DNA from: Microbacterium oxydans
Lineage (GTDB): Bacteria; Actinomycetota; Actinomycetes; Actinomycetales; Microbacteriaceae
Reading direction: 5' to 3'
Assembly (NCBI RefSeq): GCF_006540085.1
Contig: NZ_BJOG01000003.1
Location: 1 to 58,356, forward strand
DNA: 58,356 nt
The position numbers and the translations under genes are program-made. The notes beneath the pieces were generated by a model. That model searched no databases and was not told the origin of the DNA. It saw only the letters and a list, made by a program, of their open reading frames with translations. Positions 7,159-15,275 of the stretch are shown one piece after another. Positions within the stretch are counted from its first letter, which is position 1, and each line of letters opens with the position of its first letter.

Positions 7159-8468
7159 CGAGAATCGGCGGCACCTGGCAGAACTGGGGTCGCTCGGCGT
7201 CCGTGCGTCCGGTACGCGTGGAGCGGCCGCGCAGCCCGGAGGGCGTGCAGCGCGCGGTGATCGCCGCGGTCAGGCACGGACTGCCCGTGAAGGCGGTGGG
7301 GGCCGGTCACAGCTTCACCGGCATCGCCATCGCTCCTGGTGTGCTGCTCGAGCTCGACGACCTGCAGGGCCTCGTCTCCGCCGACGCCGAGACCGGCCGG
7401 GTGACTCTGCTCGCCGGAACGCGGCTGCACCGCATCCCCGGGCTCCTGGCGCCGTACGGGCTCGCGATGGAGAACCTCGGCGACATCGATCGCCAGTCCA
7501 TCGCCGGAGCGATCTCCACAGGCACCCACGGCACGGGAGCCGGATACGGCGGCCTCGCCACCCAGGTCGTCGGCGTCACGATGGTCACGGCCGCTGGCGA
7601 GTTCCTGCGGATCGACGAGGAGCACGAGAGCGAGCTCCTGCCTGCGGTGGCACTGGGACTCGGCGCCCTCGGCATCATCGTCGAGGTGACGCTGCAATGC
7701 GTACCCGCGTTCGTGATGCACGCCATCGACGAGCCGGTCGCCCTGGACGAAGTGCTCGCCACCCTCGACGAGCGCGTCGCCTCATCCGACCACTTCGAGT
7801 TCTACTGGTTCCCGCACACCGACGTCGCCCTGACGAAGCGCCAGGCGCGTCTCCCGGAAGCGACGGTCCGCAAGCCGCTCCCTGTGGTCGGGCGATGGAT
7901 CGACGAGACGGTGCTCTCGAACGGCGTCTACCGCGTCGTGTGCGCAGCCGGCCAGGTCGTCCCGGCGATCACGCCGTCGTTCAGCCGGCTCGCGGTCAAG
8001 CTCACCGGCGATCGCGAGTACACCGAGCTGTCGCACCGCGTGCTCATCCAGAGCCGGACCGTGCGCTTCCGGGAGATGGAGTATGCGATCCCGGCCGAGA
8101 ACGTCGTGGCGGCGTTCCAGGCAGTCAGGGCTCTCATCGACCGGCGCGGGTGGCGGATCGAGTTCCCGATCGAAGTGCGTTTCGCCGCAGCCGACGATCG
8201 CTGGCTCTCCACCGCTCACGGGCGCGACAGTGCGTACATCGCCGTGCATCGATACTGGCGAGCCGACCCCACGGAGTACTTCGGAGCGGTGGAGGAGATC
8301 ATGCACGGGTTCGGCGGACGTCCGCACTGGGGCAAGCTCCACACGCTGACCGCGGAGACGCTCCGGGAGCGGTATCCGCGCTTCGACGACTTCATCGCAC
8401 TGCGCGACCGGCTCGACCCGGAACGTCGGTTCGGCAACCGCTATCTCGAACGGGTGCTCGGCAGCTGA
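7155..8468 (+). CDS. FAD-linked sugar-1,4-lactone oxidase (D-arabinono/L-gulono-lactone oxidase type)
   Basis: 437 residues, VAO/PCMH flavoprotein. The N-terminal FAD-binding domain is visible in VKAVGAGHSFTGIAIAPG and GAISTGTHGTGAGYGGLATQ; the His of GHS/GTH regions is where many relatives attach FAD covalently. The ALO-type C-terminal domain contains GRPHWGKLHTL and ends RDRLDPERRFGNRYLERVLG. Relatives oxidise aldono-lactones or alditols with O2, giving H2O2. GTG start at 7155 inside the previous stop. Soluble, no signal peptide. Confidence 0.88.
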   Translation: MTRIGGTWQNWGRSASVRPVRVERPRSPEGVQRAVIAAVRHGLPVKAVGAGHSFTGIAIAPGVLLELDDLQGLVSADAETGRVTLLAGTRLHRIPGLLAPYGLAMENLGDIDRQSIAGAISTGTHGTGAGYGGLATQVVGVTMVTAAGEFLRIDEEHESELLPAVALGLGALGIIVEVTLQCVPAFVMHAIDEPVALDEVLATLDERVASSDHFEFYWFPHTDVALTKRQARLPEATVRKPLPVVGRWIDETVLSNGVYRVVCAAGQVVPAITPSFSRLAVKLTGDREYTELSHRVLIQSRTVRFREMEYAIPAENVVAAFQAVRALIDRRGWRIEFPIEVRFAAADDRWLSTAHGRDSAYIAVHRYWRADPTEYFGAVEEIMHGFGGRPHWGKLHTLTAETLRERYPRFDDFIALRDRLDPERRFGNRYLERVLGS

Positions 8469-8556
8469 ACCGACGGCGGCGGACGCCGCGTACGCCCAGT
8501 CCACGTGCAGGCTGCGCGTCTAGGATGAGAGAAACACGAGGAAGGGTGGGCCTCTG

Positions 8557-9123
8557 ATGGAATGGCTCGTGCCGGTACTGATCGTTGTCGGAGTGATCCT
8601 GCTCGTCGGCATCTATCTGTGGGCCACGTACAACTCGCTGGTGCAGCTGAATGTGCGCGTCGACGAGGCGTGGAGCGGCATCACCGTGCAGCTCAAGCGA
8701 CGAGCCGACCTCATCCCCAACCTCATCGAGACGGTGAAGGGCTACGCCTCGCACGAGAAGGCGGTCTTCGAGAACGTCACCCGTGCGCGTGCCGAGACGC
8801 TGTCGGCGGGAGGGCCCGGAGAAGCCGGTATCGCCGAGGGGCACCTGCAGCAGGCTCTGCGCAGCCTGTTCGCGGTCGCTGAGGCGTATCCGCAGCTGCA
8901 GGCGAGCACCAACTTCCTCCAGGTGCAGCAGGCCCTGGTCGACACCGAGGACAAGATCCAGGCGGCGCGCCGGTTCTACAACGGCGGCGTGCGCGAGCTC
9001 AACACCAAGATCAAGGTCTTCCCCAACAACCTGTTTGCCAAGGGGCTGGGGTTCACCGAGCGCGAGTTCTTCGAGGTCGCCGACAGCAGCGCCATCTCGG
9101 AGCCTCCGCGCGTGCAGTTCTGA
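8557..9123 (+). CDS. lemA: LemA family protein
   Basis: 188 residues: an N-terminal membrane helix (WLVPVLIVVGVILLVGIYLW) followed by a long helical domain with the LemA signature YNSLVQLNVRVDEAWSGI, QLKRRADLIPNLIETVKGYA and a C-terminal YNGGVRELNTKIKVFPNN. Topology predicts a short outside N-terminus and a cytoplasmic helical bundle. The biochemical role of LemA is not settled. A 15-bp tandem duplication spans its stop codon (9110-9124 and 9125-9139). Convergent with the minus-strand gene at 9163. Confidence 0.92.
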   Translation: MEWLVPVLIVVGVILLVGIYLWATYNSLVQLNVRVDEAWSGITVQLKRRADLIPNLIETVKGYASHEKAVFENVTRARAETLSAGGPGEAGIAEGHLQQALRSLFAVAEAYPQLQASTNFLQVQQALVDTEDKIQAARRFYNGGVRELNTKIKVFPNNLFAKGLGFTEREFFEVADSSAISEPPRVQF

Positions 9124-9162
9124 CGCGTGCACTTCTGACGCACGGTTCGGCGACGGCGTTCG

Positions 9163-10092
9163 TCACCACGGTGAGAGCACGAGGTCGTCGGCGGTGAAGG
9201 ACACGTCGCCGCGAAGCGTCCAGGAGTCCGTGCGGTACGTCGTCGTCAGTCCGGCGCCGTCTGCGCCGGTCCCCGTCACGGTGACGACCAGCACCCCGCC
9301 GTCCGCGGTGAAGCCTGCCGGGGTGAGAGTGACGGCGGGAGCCTCCTCGACCCGGTAGCGGAACCCGTCGACATCACGGAACTCCGTTCCCCAGGGGATG
9401 CGCAGTCCGCAACCGTCCGGCGTCTCGGTCCCGGGGACGGTGCACGCTTCGACGATGTCGTCCACGTGGTCTTGGGCGACCGCCGTCGCCTCCGGGCGCA
9501 GCGTGGCATCGACCACGGTCGTGACCTCGACGGCAGGCATGACCGTCACAGCGCTCTCGCCTTCGAGCAGCGTCGCCGGCATCGCAGAGACCGTGTACAG
9601 CGCGGGGAGGAGAGCGACCGCTTCGCCCGTGGGGACAGCGGTGGTGCCGATCGCGACGGAAGCACCGATGGTCGAGTCGAGGGTCACCCTGCCGAGCCCC
9701 GAGGAGTCGACACGCCAGCGGCCGTCGGCCATGTCGAGCGCGAGCACTGCGTCGTGGGCATCTCCATCGAGCTCGAACGACACCTCCACCGCCGCCGACG
9801 TGCTGCCGTTGCTGTGTCGCACGCGCGTGACCTCGGCGTCTCGCACCAGCGCGCTCGCGGCGTCGAAGGCGTCGAGTGCGGCCTCCGTGACCACGATTCC
9901 GGTGGCCCGCACGGTATCGGCATCGCCGGACTCCAGGGCTTGCAGGTACTCGAGTGCCGCTTCCTCCGGGGTGGTCGACCGCGCGGAGGATTGCCAGATC
10001 CACACCCCTGCGGCGAGGAGGACGACGACGATCGCGGCGCCGCTGATCACCCAGCGCCGCCGCACTCTGCTCCTGCGGGACTCTTTGTTCAT
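9163..10092 (-). CDS. Hypothetical membrane-anchored extracellular protein
   Basis: 309 residues, family not recognised. Basic N-terminus, one membrane segment (about 16-36, VISGAAIVVVLLAAGVWIW), then a block EEAALEYLQALESGDADTVR typical of NTF2-like/DUF4878 domains found in secreted actinobacterial proteins, followed by about 200 residues of beta-rich sequence. Two Cys in the C-terminal part (EACTVPGTETPDGCGLRIPW) probably form a disulfide outside the cell. Its start overlaps the stop of the YcaQ-like gene (ATGA), so it is the second gene of that transcript. No functional link to DNA repair is evident. Confidence 0.7.
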   Translation of the reverse strand: MNKESRRSRVRRRWVISGAAIVVVLLAAGVWIWQSSARSTTPEEAALEYLQALESGDADTVRATGIVVTEAALDAFDAASALVRDAEVTRVRHSNGSTSAAVEVSFELDGDAHDAVLALDMADGRWRVDSSGLGRVTLDSTIGASVAIGTTAVPTGEAVALLPALYTVSAMPATLLEGESAVTVMPAVEVTTVVDATLRPEATAVAQDHVDDIVEACTVPGTETPDGCGLRIPWGTEFRDVDGFRYRVEEAPAVTLTPAGFTADGGVLVVTVTGTGADGAGLTTTYRTDSWTLRGDVSFTADDLVLSPW

Positions 10093-11354
10093 GCGGGACT
10101 CTCTCGGGGATGCAGATGGCGGCGCACGGCCGGACCTGTTCCCGTGCCCGCGGCCAGGGCGGTGTGAAGCGCCGCCGTGGCCTCACCCCAACCGGACACC
10201 GAGATGTGCTCCAGACCCTGCCAGGCGGCGGCGAGTGCGAGTTCCCGGGCGATCGGCTCCGCGTCGCCGGGACGCGCCTGCGGCTCCCACCACGCGGATT
10301 GCACCTGCAGAGTCGATGTGGTCCGATCGGCCTTGAGGTCCACCCGTGCGACGATGCGGTCGCCGACGAGCACAGGCAGGGAGTAGTAGCCGAATCGCCG
10401 CTTCTCGGCCGGCACGTAGATCTCGATGCGATAGTCGAGGCCGAATGCACGGAGGGCCCGGTCCCGGAACCACACCACCGGGTCGAACGGCGTCAGGATC
10501 GCCGCCGTATCCACTCTGCGCGGCAGCACCGCATCCTGATGCCGCCAGGCGGGGAGCGGGCGCCCGCCACGTTCCCAACCCCGCACCTTCACCGGGATCA
10601 GCTCACCCGAATCCACGAGCTGGGCGATCGAGCGGGCGACTGCGGCGCGGTCGCGAATGCGGTAGTAGTCGGCGAGATCCGACTGTGTGGCGACGCCACT
10701 CGATCGCGCCGCGCGCCGGCTCAGCTCGAGGATGGCCTCGGCGCGGGACACCTCCCGTGAGCGGATGGTGTCGGGAATGACATGCTCCGCCAGCGCGTAC
10801 GTGCGCTCGAATCCGCGACGCCCGCTGATCGCGACGTCACCGGTGCGCCACAGGTGCTCGAGCGCGAGTTTCACATCGTCCCAGTCCCACCAGGTGCCGC
10901 GCTCCCGCGGTGCGTCTTCGCGGAGGTCGGCCGGTCGCAGCGGGCCGCGCGCACGCAGCTCGTCCGTCACCCACTGCACGGTGCGGGTGTTGCTGCTCAT
11001 CCACGAGTCCTCGCCCGCCCAGCGCCGGCGGAAGTCGTCCATGCGGAAGCGCCACAACGGCCAGTCCTCGACAGGGATGAAAGTGGCCTCGTGGGCGAGG
11101 TACTCGACGTAGTGCGTCGTGCGGGAGAGGAAGATGCGGTCGAGCAGCGCGGGGTCGTACGCGCCGAGCCGTGAGAACAGCGGGAGGTAGTGCGATCGCG
11201 CGAACACGTTCACGGAGTCGATCTGCAGGACTCCGAGCCGGTCCATGACCCGGTGCACGTGCCGCCCCGCGACCGTCGCCGGTCGTGCTCGGGTGAATCC
11301 CTGAGCGGCCAGCGCGATGCGACGTGCCTGGGTCGAGCTGAGGGTGTCTGTCAC
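10089..11354 (-). CDS. Winged-helix protein of the YcaQ/AlkX-AlkZ family, candidate interstrand-crosslink DNA glycosylase
   Basis: 421 residues, HTH_42 superfamily. Characterised relatives are E. coli YcaQ (AlkX), a broad crosslink glycosylase, and Streptomyces AlkZ, which gives azinomycin self-resistance. The catalytic motif differs between the two groups: QxQ in AlkZ, QxD in AlkX. Here the sequence is LGVLQIDSVNV with Gln44 and Asp46, so AlkX-type. Other landmarks are ARSHYLPLFSRLGAYD, YVEYLAHEATFIPVEDWPL and a C-terminal block with YSLPVLVGDRIVARVDLKAD. The GTG at 11354 follows TACCCT by 6 nt. Overlaps the downstream membrane protein by four bases. Confidence 0.82.
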   Translation of the reverse strand: MTDTLSSTQARRIALAAQGFTRARPATVAGRHVHRVMDRLGVLQIDSVNVFARSHYLPLFSRLGAYDPALLDRIFLSRTTHYVEYLAHEATFIPVEDWPLWRFRMDDFRRRWAGEDSWMSSNTRTVQWVTDELRARGPLRPADLREDAPRERGTWWDWDDVKLALEHLWRTGDVAISGRRGFERTYALAEHVIPDTIRSREVSRAEAILELSRRAARSSGVATQSDLADYYRIRDRAAVARSIAQLVDSGELIPVKVRGWERGGRPLPAWRHQDAVLPRRVDTAAILTPFDPVVWFRDRALRAFGLDYRIEIYVPAEKRRFGYYSLPVLVGDRIVARVDLKADRTTSTLQVQSAWWEPQARPGDAEPIARELALAAAWQGLEHISVSGWGEATAALHTALAAGTGTGPAVRRHLHPRESPA

Positions 11355-11360
11355 CTCGCC

Positions 11361-11366
11361 AGGGTA
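11361..11366 (-). promoter_or_regulatory. TACCCT -10 element, leaderless-type
   Basis: Read on the minus strand, TACCCT is followed by GGCGAG and the GTG at 11354. No Shine-Dalgarno. Confidence 0.5.
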
Positions 11367-11429
11367 GCGCCGCGCGCCGACATCGCTCCGCGCTCGGAAA
11401 GATGCGTTCGAGGGCATACGGCATGACCT

Positions 11430-11435
11430 TAGACT
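11430..11435 (+). promoter_or_regulatory. TAGACT -10 element, leaderless-type
   Basis: TAGACT, then TGGGCG, then the ATG at 11442. Divergent from the minus-strand promoter 64 bp away. Confidence 0.6.
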
Positions 11436-11441
11436 TGGGCG

Positions 11442-12638
11442 ATGAGCGACGACCAGCGACCCCGGCTGCGTGATCTCTTCCGTCCGCGCCCGGTCTCCAC
11501 CGACCGCACCGTGACGACCGAGGCCGACGAGACCGTGCCCCTGCCGTTGCGGATCACCGCGAGCTACGCCTGGCGGCTGCTGATCATCGCCGCTGCGATC
11601 GGCGTCTTCATCTGGCTCGTGATGCTGCTCAAGCTCCTGGTCATCCCCCTCATGGTCGGCATCCTCATCACGGCGCTGCTGTGGCCCGCGTTCTCGTGGA
11701 TGCTGCGACGCGGCCTCCCGCGATGGCTGGCGATCGCCATCTCGCTCATCGGGACGGCCGCCATCGTCACCGGGCTGATGTGGCTCGTCGTCTGGCAGGT
11801 GCGCGCCCAGCTTCCCGACGTGCAGGAGCGGTCGACCGAGGCGTTCGATCAGTTCCAGGTGTGGCTGCACGACGGGCCGCTGAATCTCTCGGACACCCAG
11901 ATCGCCGACTACCTCCAGCAGGGTCTCGACCTCATCAGCGAACAGGCACAGGTGCTCTGGACGGGCGCACTCGCGATCGGCACGACCGTCGGTCACGTCG
12001 CCACGGGCGCCGTGCTCGCACTCTTCATCCTCATCTGCCTGCTGGCCGATGGAGCCGGGATCTGGCGCTGGACCCTCAAGATCTTCCCGCGTCGCGCCCG
12101 TCCGGCCGTCGACGGCGCCGCCCGCAACGGTTGGACGACGATCGTCAACTACGCGCGCACGCAGCTTTTCGTGGCCACCATCGATGCGATCGGCATCGGC
12201 CTCGGCGCCTTCCTGCTGCAGGTTCCGCTCGCGCTCCCTGTGGCGGTGCTCGTGTTCCTCGGCTCCTTCATCCCGATCGTCGGTGCCGTGGTGACCGGCG
12301 CGGTCGCCGTCTTCCTCGCCCTCGTCTACAACGGGCCGTGGATCGCTCTGTGGATGCTCGTCGTGGTGCTGGCGGTCCAGCAGATCGAGGGACACATCCT
12401 GCAGCCGATCATGATGGGTTCCGCGGTCAAGGTGCACCCGCTCGCCGTCGTGCTCGTCGTGGCCGGAGGAGCGATGATCGCCGGAATCCCCGGCGCCCTG
12501 TTCGCGGTCCCGTTGGCGGCGTTCGTCAACGTCGCCGCCGTGACCATCAGCTCGGGTTCCTGGCGCACCGGCGTCGGACCGAGCGGAGATCTGATCTGGA
12601 GCACAGTTCCGCGCGAGCGGAGACGGAGGAATCGATGA
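11442..12638 (+). CDS. AI-2E transporter family (PerM-like) permease
   Basis: 398 residues. Integral membrane protein with about 7-8 hydrophobic segments: paired helices at about 40-95 (SYAWRLLIIAAAIGVFIWLV), a central soluble stretch (about 120-170), and the C-terminal helices containing FLGSFIPIVGAVVTGAVAVF and the family hallmark VQQIEGHILQPIMMGSAVKVHPLAV. The family name comes from E. coli TqsA; most members have no shown role in autoinducer transport, and some act as ion antiporters. Its stop overlaps the ATG of ilvA (ATGA). Confidence 0.9.
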   Translation: MSDDQRPRLRDLFRPRPVSTDRTVTTEADETVPLPLRITASYAWRLLIIAAAIGVFIWLVMLLKLLVIPLMVGILITALLWPAFSWMLRRGLPRWLAIAISLIGTAAIVTGLMWLVVWQVRAQLPDVQERSTEAFDQFQVWLHDGPLNLSDTQIADYLQQGLDLISEQAQVLWTGALAIGTTVGHVATGAVLALFILICLLADGAGIWRWTLKIFPRRARPAVDGAARNGWTTIVNYARTQLFVATIDAIGIGLGAFLLQVPLALPVAVLVFLGSFIPIVGAVVTGAVAVFLALVYNGPWIALWMLVVVLAVQQIEGHILQPIMMGSAVKVHPLAVVLVVAGGAMIAGIPGALFAVPLAAFVNVAAVTISSGSWRTGVGPSGDLIWSTVPRERRRRNR

Positions 12639-13864
12639 GCGCAGTCCCCAGCCTGACCGAGTTCGAGCACGCCGCTCAGAGTCTGGCTGAGGTGATCTCG
12701 CACACGCCATCGCTGCCGTCGCGGGCCCTCTCCGACATCCTCGGGGCACCCGTCCTGCTCAAGATGGAGAATCTCCAGCGCACGGGCTCCTTCAAGATCC
12801 GCGGGGCGGCCTACCGGCTGTCCAAGCTGAGCGCCGAGGAGCGCGCCAGGGGAGTGGTCGCGGCCTCCGCAGGCAACCATGCCCAGGGGGTTGCCCTCGC
12901 CGCCCAAGCGCTCGGGATCCCCGCGACGATCTTCATGCCCCTGGGTGTGCCGGTGCCGAAGCTGCTCGCCACTCGCGGCTACGGAGCGGAAGTGGTGCTG
13001 GAGGGGGAGACGGTGGCGACATCGCTGCGTCTCGCCGCCGAGTTCTCCGAGCGCACCGGCGCGGTGCTGATCCACCCGTTCGATCACCGCGACGTCGTGA
13101 TCGGGCAGGGCACGCTCGGGCTCGAGCTCCTGGAGGATGCGCCCGAGGTCGACACCGTCGTGCTCGGCATCGGCGGTGGAGGTCTCATCGCCGGGGTCGC
13201 CGCAGCTGTCAAGGCCCGTGCCGCCGAGCTCGGACGCTCGGTCAGGATCATCGGCGTGCAGGCGGAGAACGCCGCCGCCGTGCCGCCATCGCTCGAGGCG
13301 GGAGAGCCCGTCGACATCGTGACGAGGCCGACCATCGCCGACGGCATCCTGGTCGCGCGCCCCGGTGCGATCCCGTTCGACATCATCAAGGACCTCGTCG
13401 ACGAGGTGGTCACGGTCTCCGACGATGATCTGGCGCGAGCCATCCTCATCCTCCTCGAGCAGGCGAAGGTCGTGGTCGAGCCCGCGGGCGCCGCGGGCGT
13501 CGCAGCCATCCTCGCCGGCAAGGTCACCGCGACGGGGACCACCATGGCCGTGCTGTCAGGTGGGAACATCGACCCGCTCCTGCTGCAGCGGGTCGTCTCG
13601 CACGGACTCGCCGCGTCCGGTCGATACCTCACGATCCGCATCCCGCTGCCCGACCGGCCCGGCCAGCTCGCCCGCGTGTCCGAGCTGATCGCGGAGGCCG
13701 GAGCGAACGTGATCGAGGCCATGCACACACGTCACGGACACGGGCTGCAGATCAGCGAGGTGATCCTCGAACTCAGCGTCGAGACCCGCGGTCCCGAGCA
13801 CTCCGAGCACACGCTCGACACTCTGCGTCTGGCCGGCTTCGAGCCGATCCTCGTCCCGGATTGA
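12635..13864 (+). CDS. ilvA: Threonine ammonia-lyase with C-terminal ACT domain
   Basis: 409 residues. PLP enzyme converting L-threonine to 2-oxobutanoate and ammonia. PLP lysine at about Lys54 in RTGSFKIRGAAYRL; the phosphate-binding Gly loop is GIGGGGLIAGVA. The C-terminal about 75 residues (YLTIRIPLPDRPGQLARVSE onward) form one ACT-like domain, which matches the short catabolic/TdcB-like and Corynebacterium-type enzymes (about 400-430 residues) rather than the 510-residue E. coli IlvA with two ACT-like domains. The ATG at 12635 has GGAGGA just upstream and lies inside the stop of the AI-2E-family gene, so the two are coupled. A strong hairpin follows. Confidence 0.93.
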   Translation: MSAVPSLTEFEHAAQSLAEVISHTPSLPSRALSDILGAPVLLKMENLQRTGSFKIRGAAYRLSKLSAEERARGVVAASAGNHAQGVALAAQALGIPATIFMPLGVPVPKLLATRGYGAEVVLEGETVATSLRLAAEFSERTGAVLIHPFDHRDVVIGQGTLGLELLEDAPEVDTVVLGIGGGGLIAGVAAAVKARAAELGRSVRIIGVQAENAAAVPPSLEAGEPVDIVTRPTIADGILVARPGAIPFDIIKDLVDEVVTVSDDDLARAILILLEQAKVVVEPAGAAGVAAILAGKVTATGTTMAVLSGGNIDPLLLQRVVSHGLAASGRYLTIRIPLPDRPGQLARVSELIAEAGANVIEAMHTRHGHGLQISEVILELSVETRGPEHSEHTLDTLRLAGFEPILVPD

Positions 13865-13882
13865 GCACGACCGATCGCGCAT

Positions 13883-13926
13883 ACGGAAGCGCCCCCTCGT
13901 CCGAGCGGAGGAGGGGGCGCTTCCGT
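13883..13926. terminator. Bidirectional 16-bp hairpin between ilvA and greA
   Basis: Arms 13883-13898 and 13911-13926 with a 12-nt loop. It lies between convergent stop codons and so can serve both strands. Confidence 0.8.
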
Positions 13927-13934
13927 CTGGCGTC

Positions 13935-14423
13935 TCAGCCGGTGTAGGTCTCGACGTTCACGATCTCGACGCTGATGTCGCGACCGTTGGGAGCCTCGTA
14001 GGACGACTTCTCGCCGACCTTGAGACCGAGGATGGCCTGGCCGAGGGGGCTGGCCTCGCTGTACACGTCGAGGTCGCTGCCTGCGGCGATCTCGCGGCTA
14101 CCGAGGAGGAAGACCTCTTCGCCGCCGGCGACGAGGGCCGTGACGACGGTTCCGGGCTCGACGATCCCGCGGCTGGCGGGAGCCTCGCCCACCTTGGCGG
14201 TCTTCAGCAGACCCTCCAGAGTGCGGATGCGGGCCTCCTGCTTGCCCTGCTCGTCCTTCGCGGCGTGGTACCCGCCGTTCTCCTTGAGGTCGCCCTCTTC
14301 GCGGGCCGCCTCGATGCGCTTGGCGATCTCGTCGCGGCCGACAGTGGACAGGTGCTCCAGCTCGGCGACGAGCCGGTCGTACGCTTCCTGCGTGAGGAAG
14401 GGAACCTGAGCATCGGTGGACAT
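13935..14423 (-). CDS. greA: Transcription elongation factor GreA
   Basis: 162 residues, usual length. Rescues backtracked RNA polymerase by stimulating transcript cleavage through the secondary channel. The N-terminal antiparallel coiled coil is evident (LTQEAYDRLVAELEHLSTVG then AAREEGDLKENGGYHAAKDEQ), with the tip acidic pair in EGDLKENGGY. The C-terminal FKBP-like domain ends ASPLGQAILGLKVGEKSSYE. Start at 14423 with AAGGAG 8 nt upstream; the frame is open to 14516 but that extension crosses the upstream terminator hairpin. Confidence 0.96.
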   Translation of the reverse strand: MSTDAQVPFLTQEAYDRLVAELEHLSTVGRDEIAKRIEAAREEGDLKENGGYHAAKDEQGKQEARIRTLEGLLKTAKVGEAPASRGIVEPGTVVTALVAGGEEVFLLGSREIAAGSDLDVYSEASPLGQAILGLKVGEKSSYEAPNGRDISVEIVNVETYTG

Positions 14424-14477
14424 GACGAAGCTCCTTCTTTCGGGATCCCTCCGGCATGCTGCGGGGGATATGCCAAG

Positions 14478-14502
14478 ACGCCCCGGCACGGTGCCGGGGC
14501 GT
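14478..14502 (-). terminator. Compact 12-bp hairpin between the DUF4307 gene and greA
   Basis: Arms 14478-14489 and 14491-14502, very GC-rich. It ends the minus-strand DUF4307 message before greA, implying greA has its own promoter. Confidence 0.65.
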
Positions 14503-14520
14503 CGTCTGTCTGGCACGAGT

Positions 14521-14907
14521 CTAGGCGACCCAGCAGGCGTTCACCAAACCTGTCGTGGCTTCCGCGACGGTCGGGATGGTGACCGAACGCGCCTGCGAGT
14601 GGCTGTCTCCTGCTTCGATCTCGACGATCTTCCAGCCGACGACGCCGAACTCCTCGTCCAGCGCTTCGACGGCGCACACGACGTTCTTGCCCTGCACTCC
14701 GGTGACCTGGAAGGTGATGTTCACCGAGTGCTCGTCGACGAGTTCGAAGCCCAGATCGTCGGCGTCGACGGACGCCATCGACTGAGCGACGGTCATCCAG
14801 CCGAACGCGCCGAGCAGGATCACGGCGACCGCGCCGCCGACGATCCAGGGCGTGCGCCGCCGTCGGGTTCGGCCATAGCGTTCGTCGAGGTCTCGTGCGG
14901 TCGTCAC
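14521..14907 (-). CDS. DUF4307 family membrane protein
   Basis: 128 residues. An Arg-rich cytoplasmic N-terminus (DLDERYGRTRRRRTPW) precedes one membrane helix (IVGGAVAVILLGAFGW) and an extracytoplasmic domain of about 90 residues with two Cys (NVVCAVEAL and VNACWVA). This is the standard layout of DUF4307, an actinobacterial family usually found next to greA. Function unknown; a disulfide between the two Cys is likely (inference). Divergent from the small membrane gene at 14975. Confidence 0.85.
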   Translation of the reverse strand: MTTARDLDERYGRTRRRRTPWIVGGAVAVILLGAFGWMTVAQSMASVDADDLGFELVDEHSVNITFQVTGVQGKNVVCAVEALDEEFGVVGWKIVEIEAGDSHSQARSVTIPTVAEATTGLVNACWVA

Positions 14908-14974
14908 AGGGGAGTCTTCCGGTCGTTAGGCTGGTGTTACCAGGTTATGCGACCTGCGTACGAAAGGCCGATTC

Positions 14975-15268
14975 ATGTTCTCTCTGTCCGAGACCCCGAT
15001 GCCGACGCCGAGCATGACCGTCGATCCGGTGTCGGTCACCCCGGGGTTCGTGGGCTTCGCCGCGATCGTCGTGGTCGTGATCGCGGTCATCCTCTTGATC
15101 TGGGACATGAACCGTCGCATCCGCCGTGTCCGCTACCGCGAAGAGGTGCGCGATGAGCTGGATGCCGAAGAGGCGGCGCGTCACGCCGACGGCACGGCCG
15201 CCCCCGGTGCGGAGCCGTCGACCTCGGACCGGCCCGACGCTCCCGAAGACGACTCGCCCACGCGCTGA
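14975..15268 (+). CDS. Small single-pass membrane protein, unknown
   Basis: 97 residues. A short outside N-terminus rich in Thr/Pro, one membrane segment (about 25-43, FVGFAAIVVVVIAVILLIW), then a basic helix DMNRRIRRVRYREEVRDELD and an acidic disordered tail. The positive-inside rule puts the C-terminus in the cytoplasm. It lies between DUF4307 and trhA in the position where actinobacteria often keep a small conserved membrane gene near greA. No function assigned. Confidence 0.7.
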   Translation: MFSLSETPMPTPSMTVDPVSVTPGFVGFAAIVVVVIAVILLIWDMNRRIRRVRYREEVRDELDAEEAARHADGTAAPGAEPSTSDRPDAPEDDSPTR

Positions 15269-15275
15269 CCGTGCG

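Noticed and set aside
11442..12638. Quorum-sensing (AI-2) role for the permease
   Set aside because: The family label is historical. No luxS or lsr genes are near.
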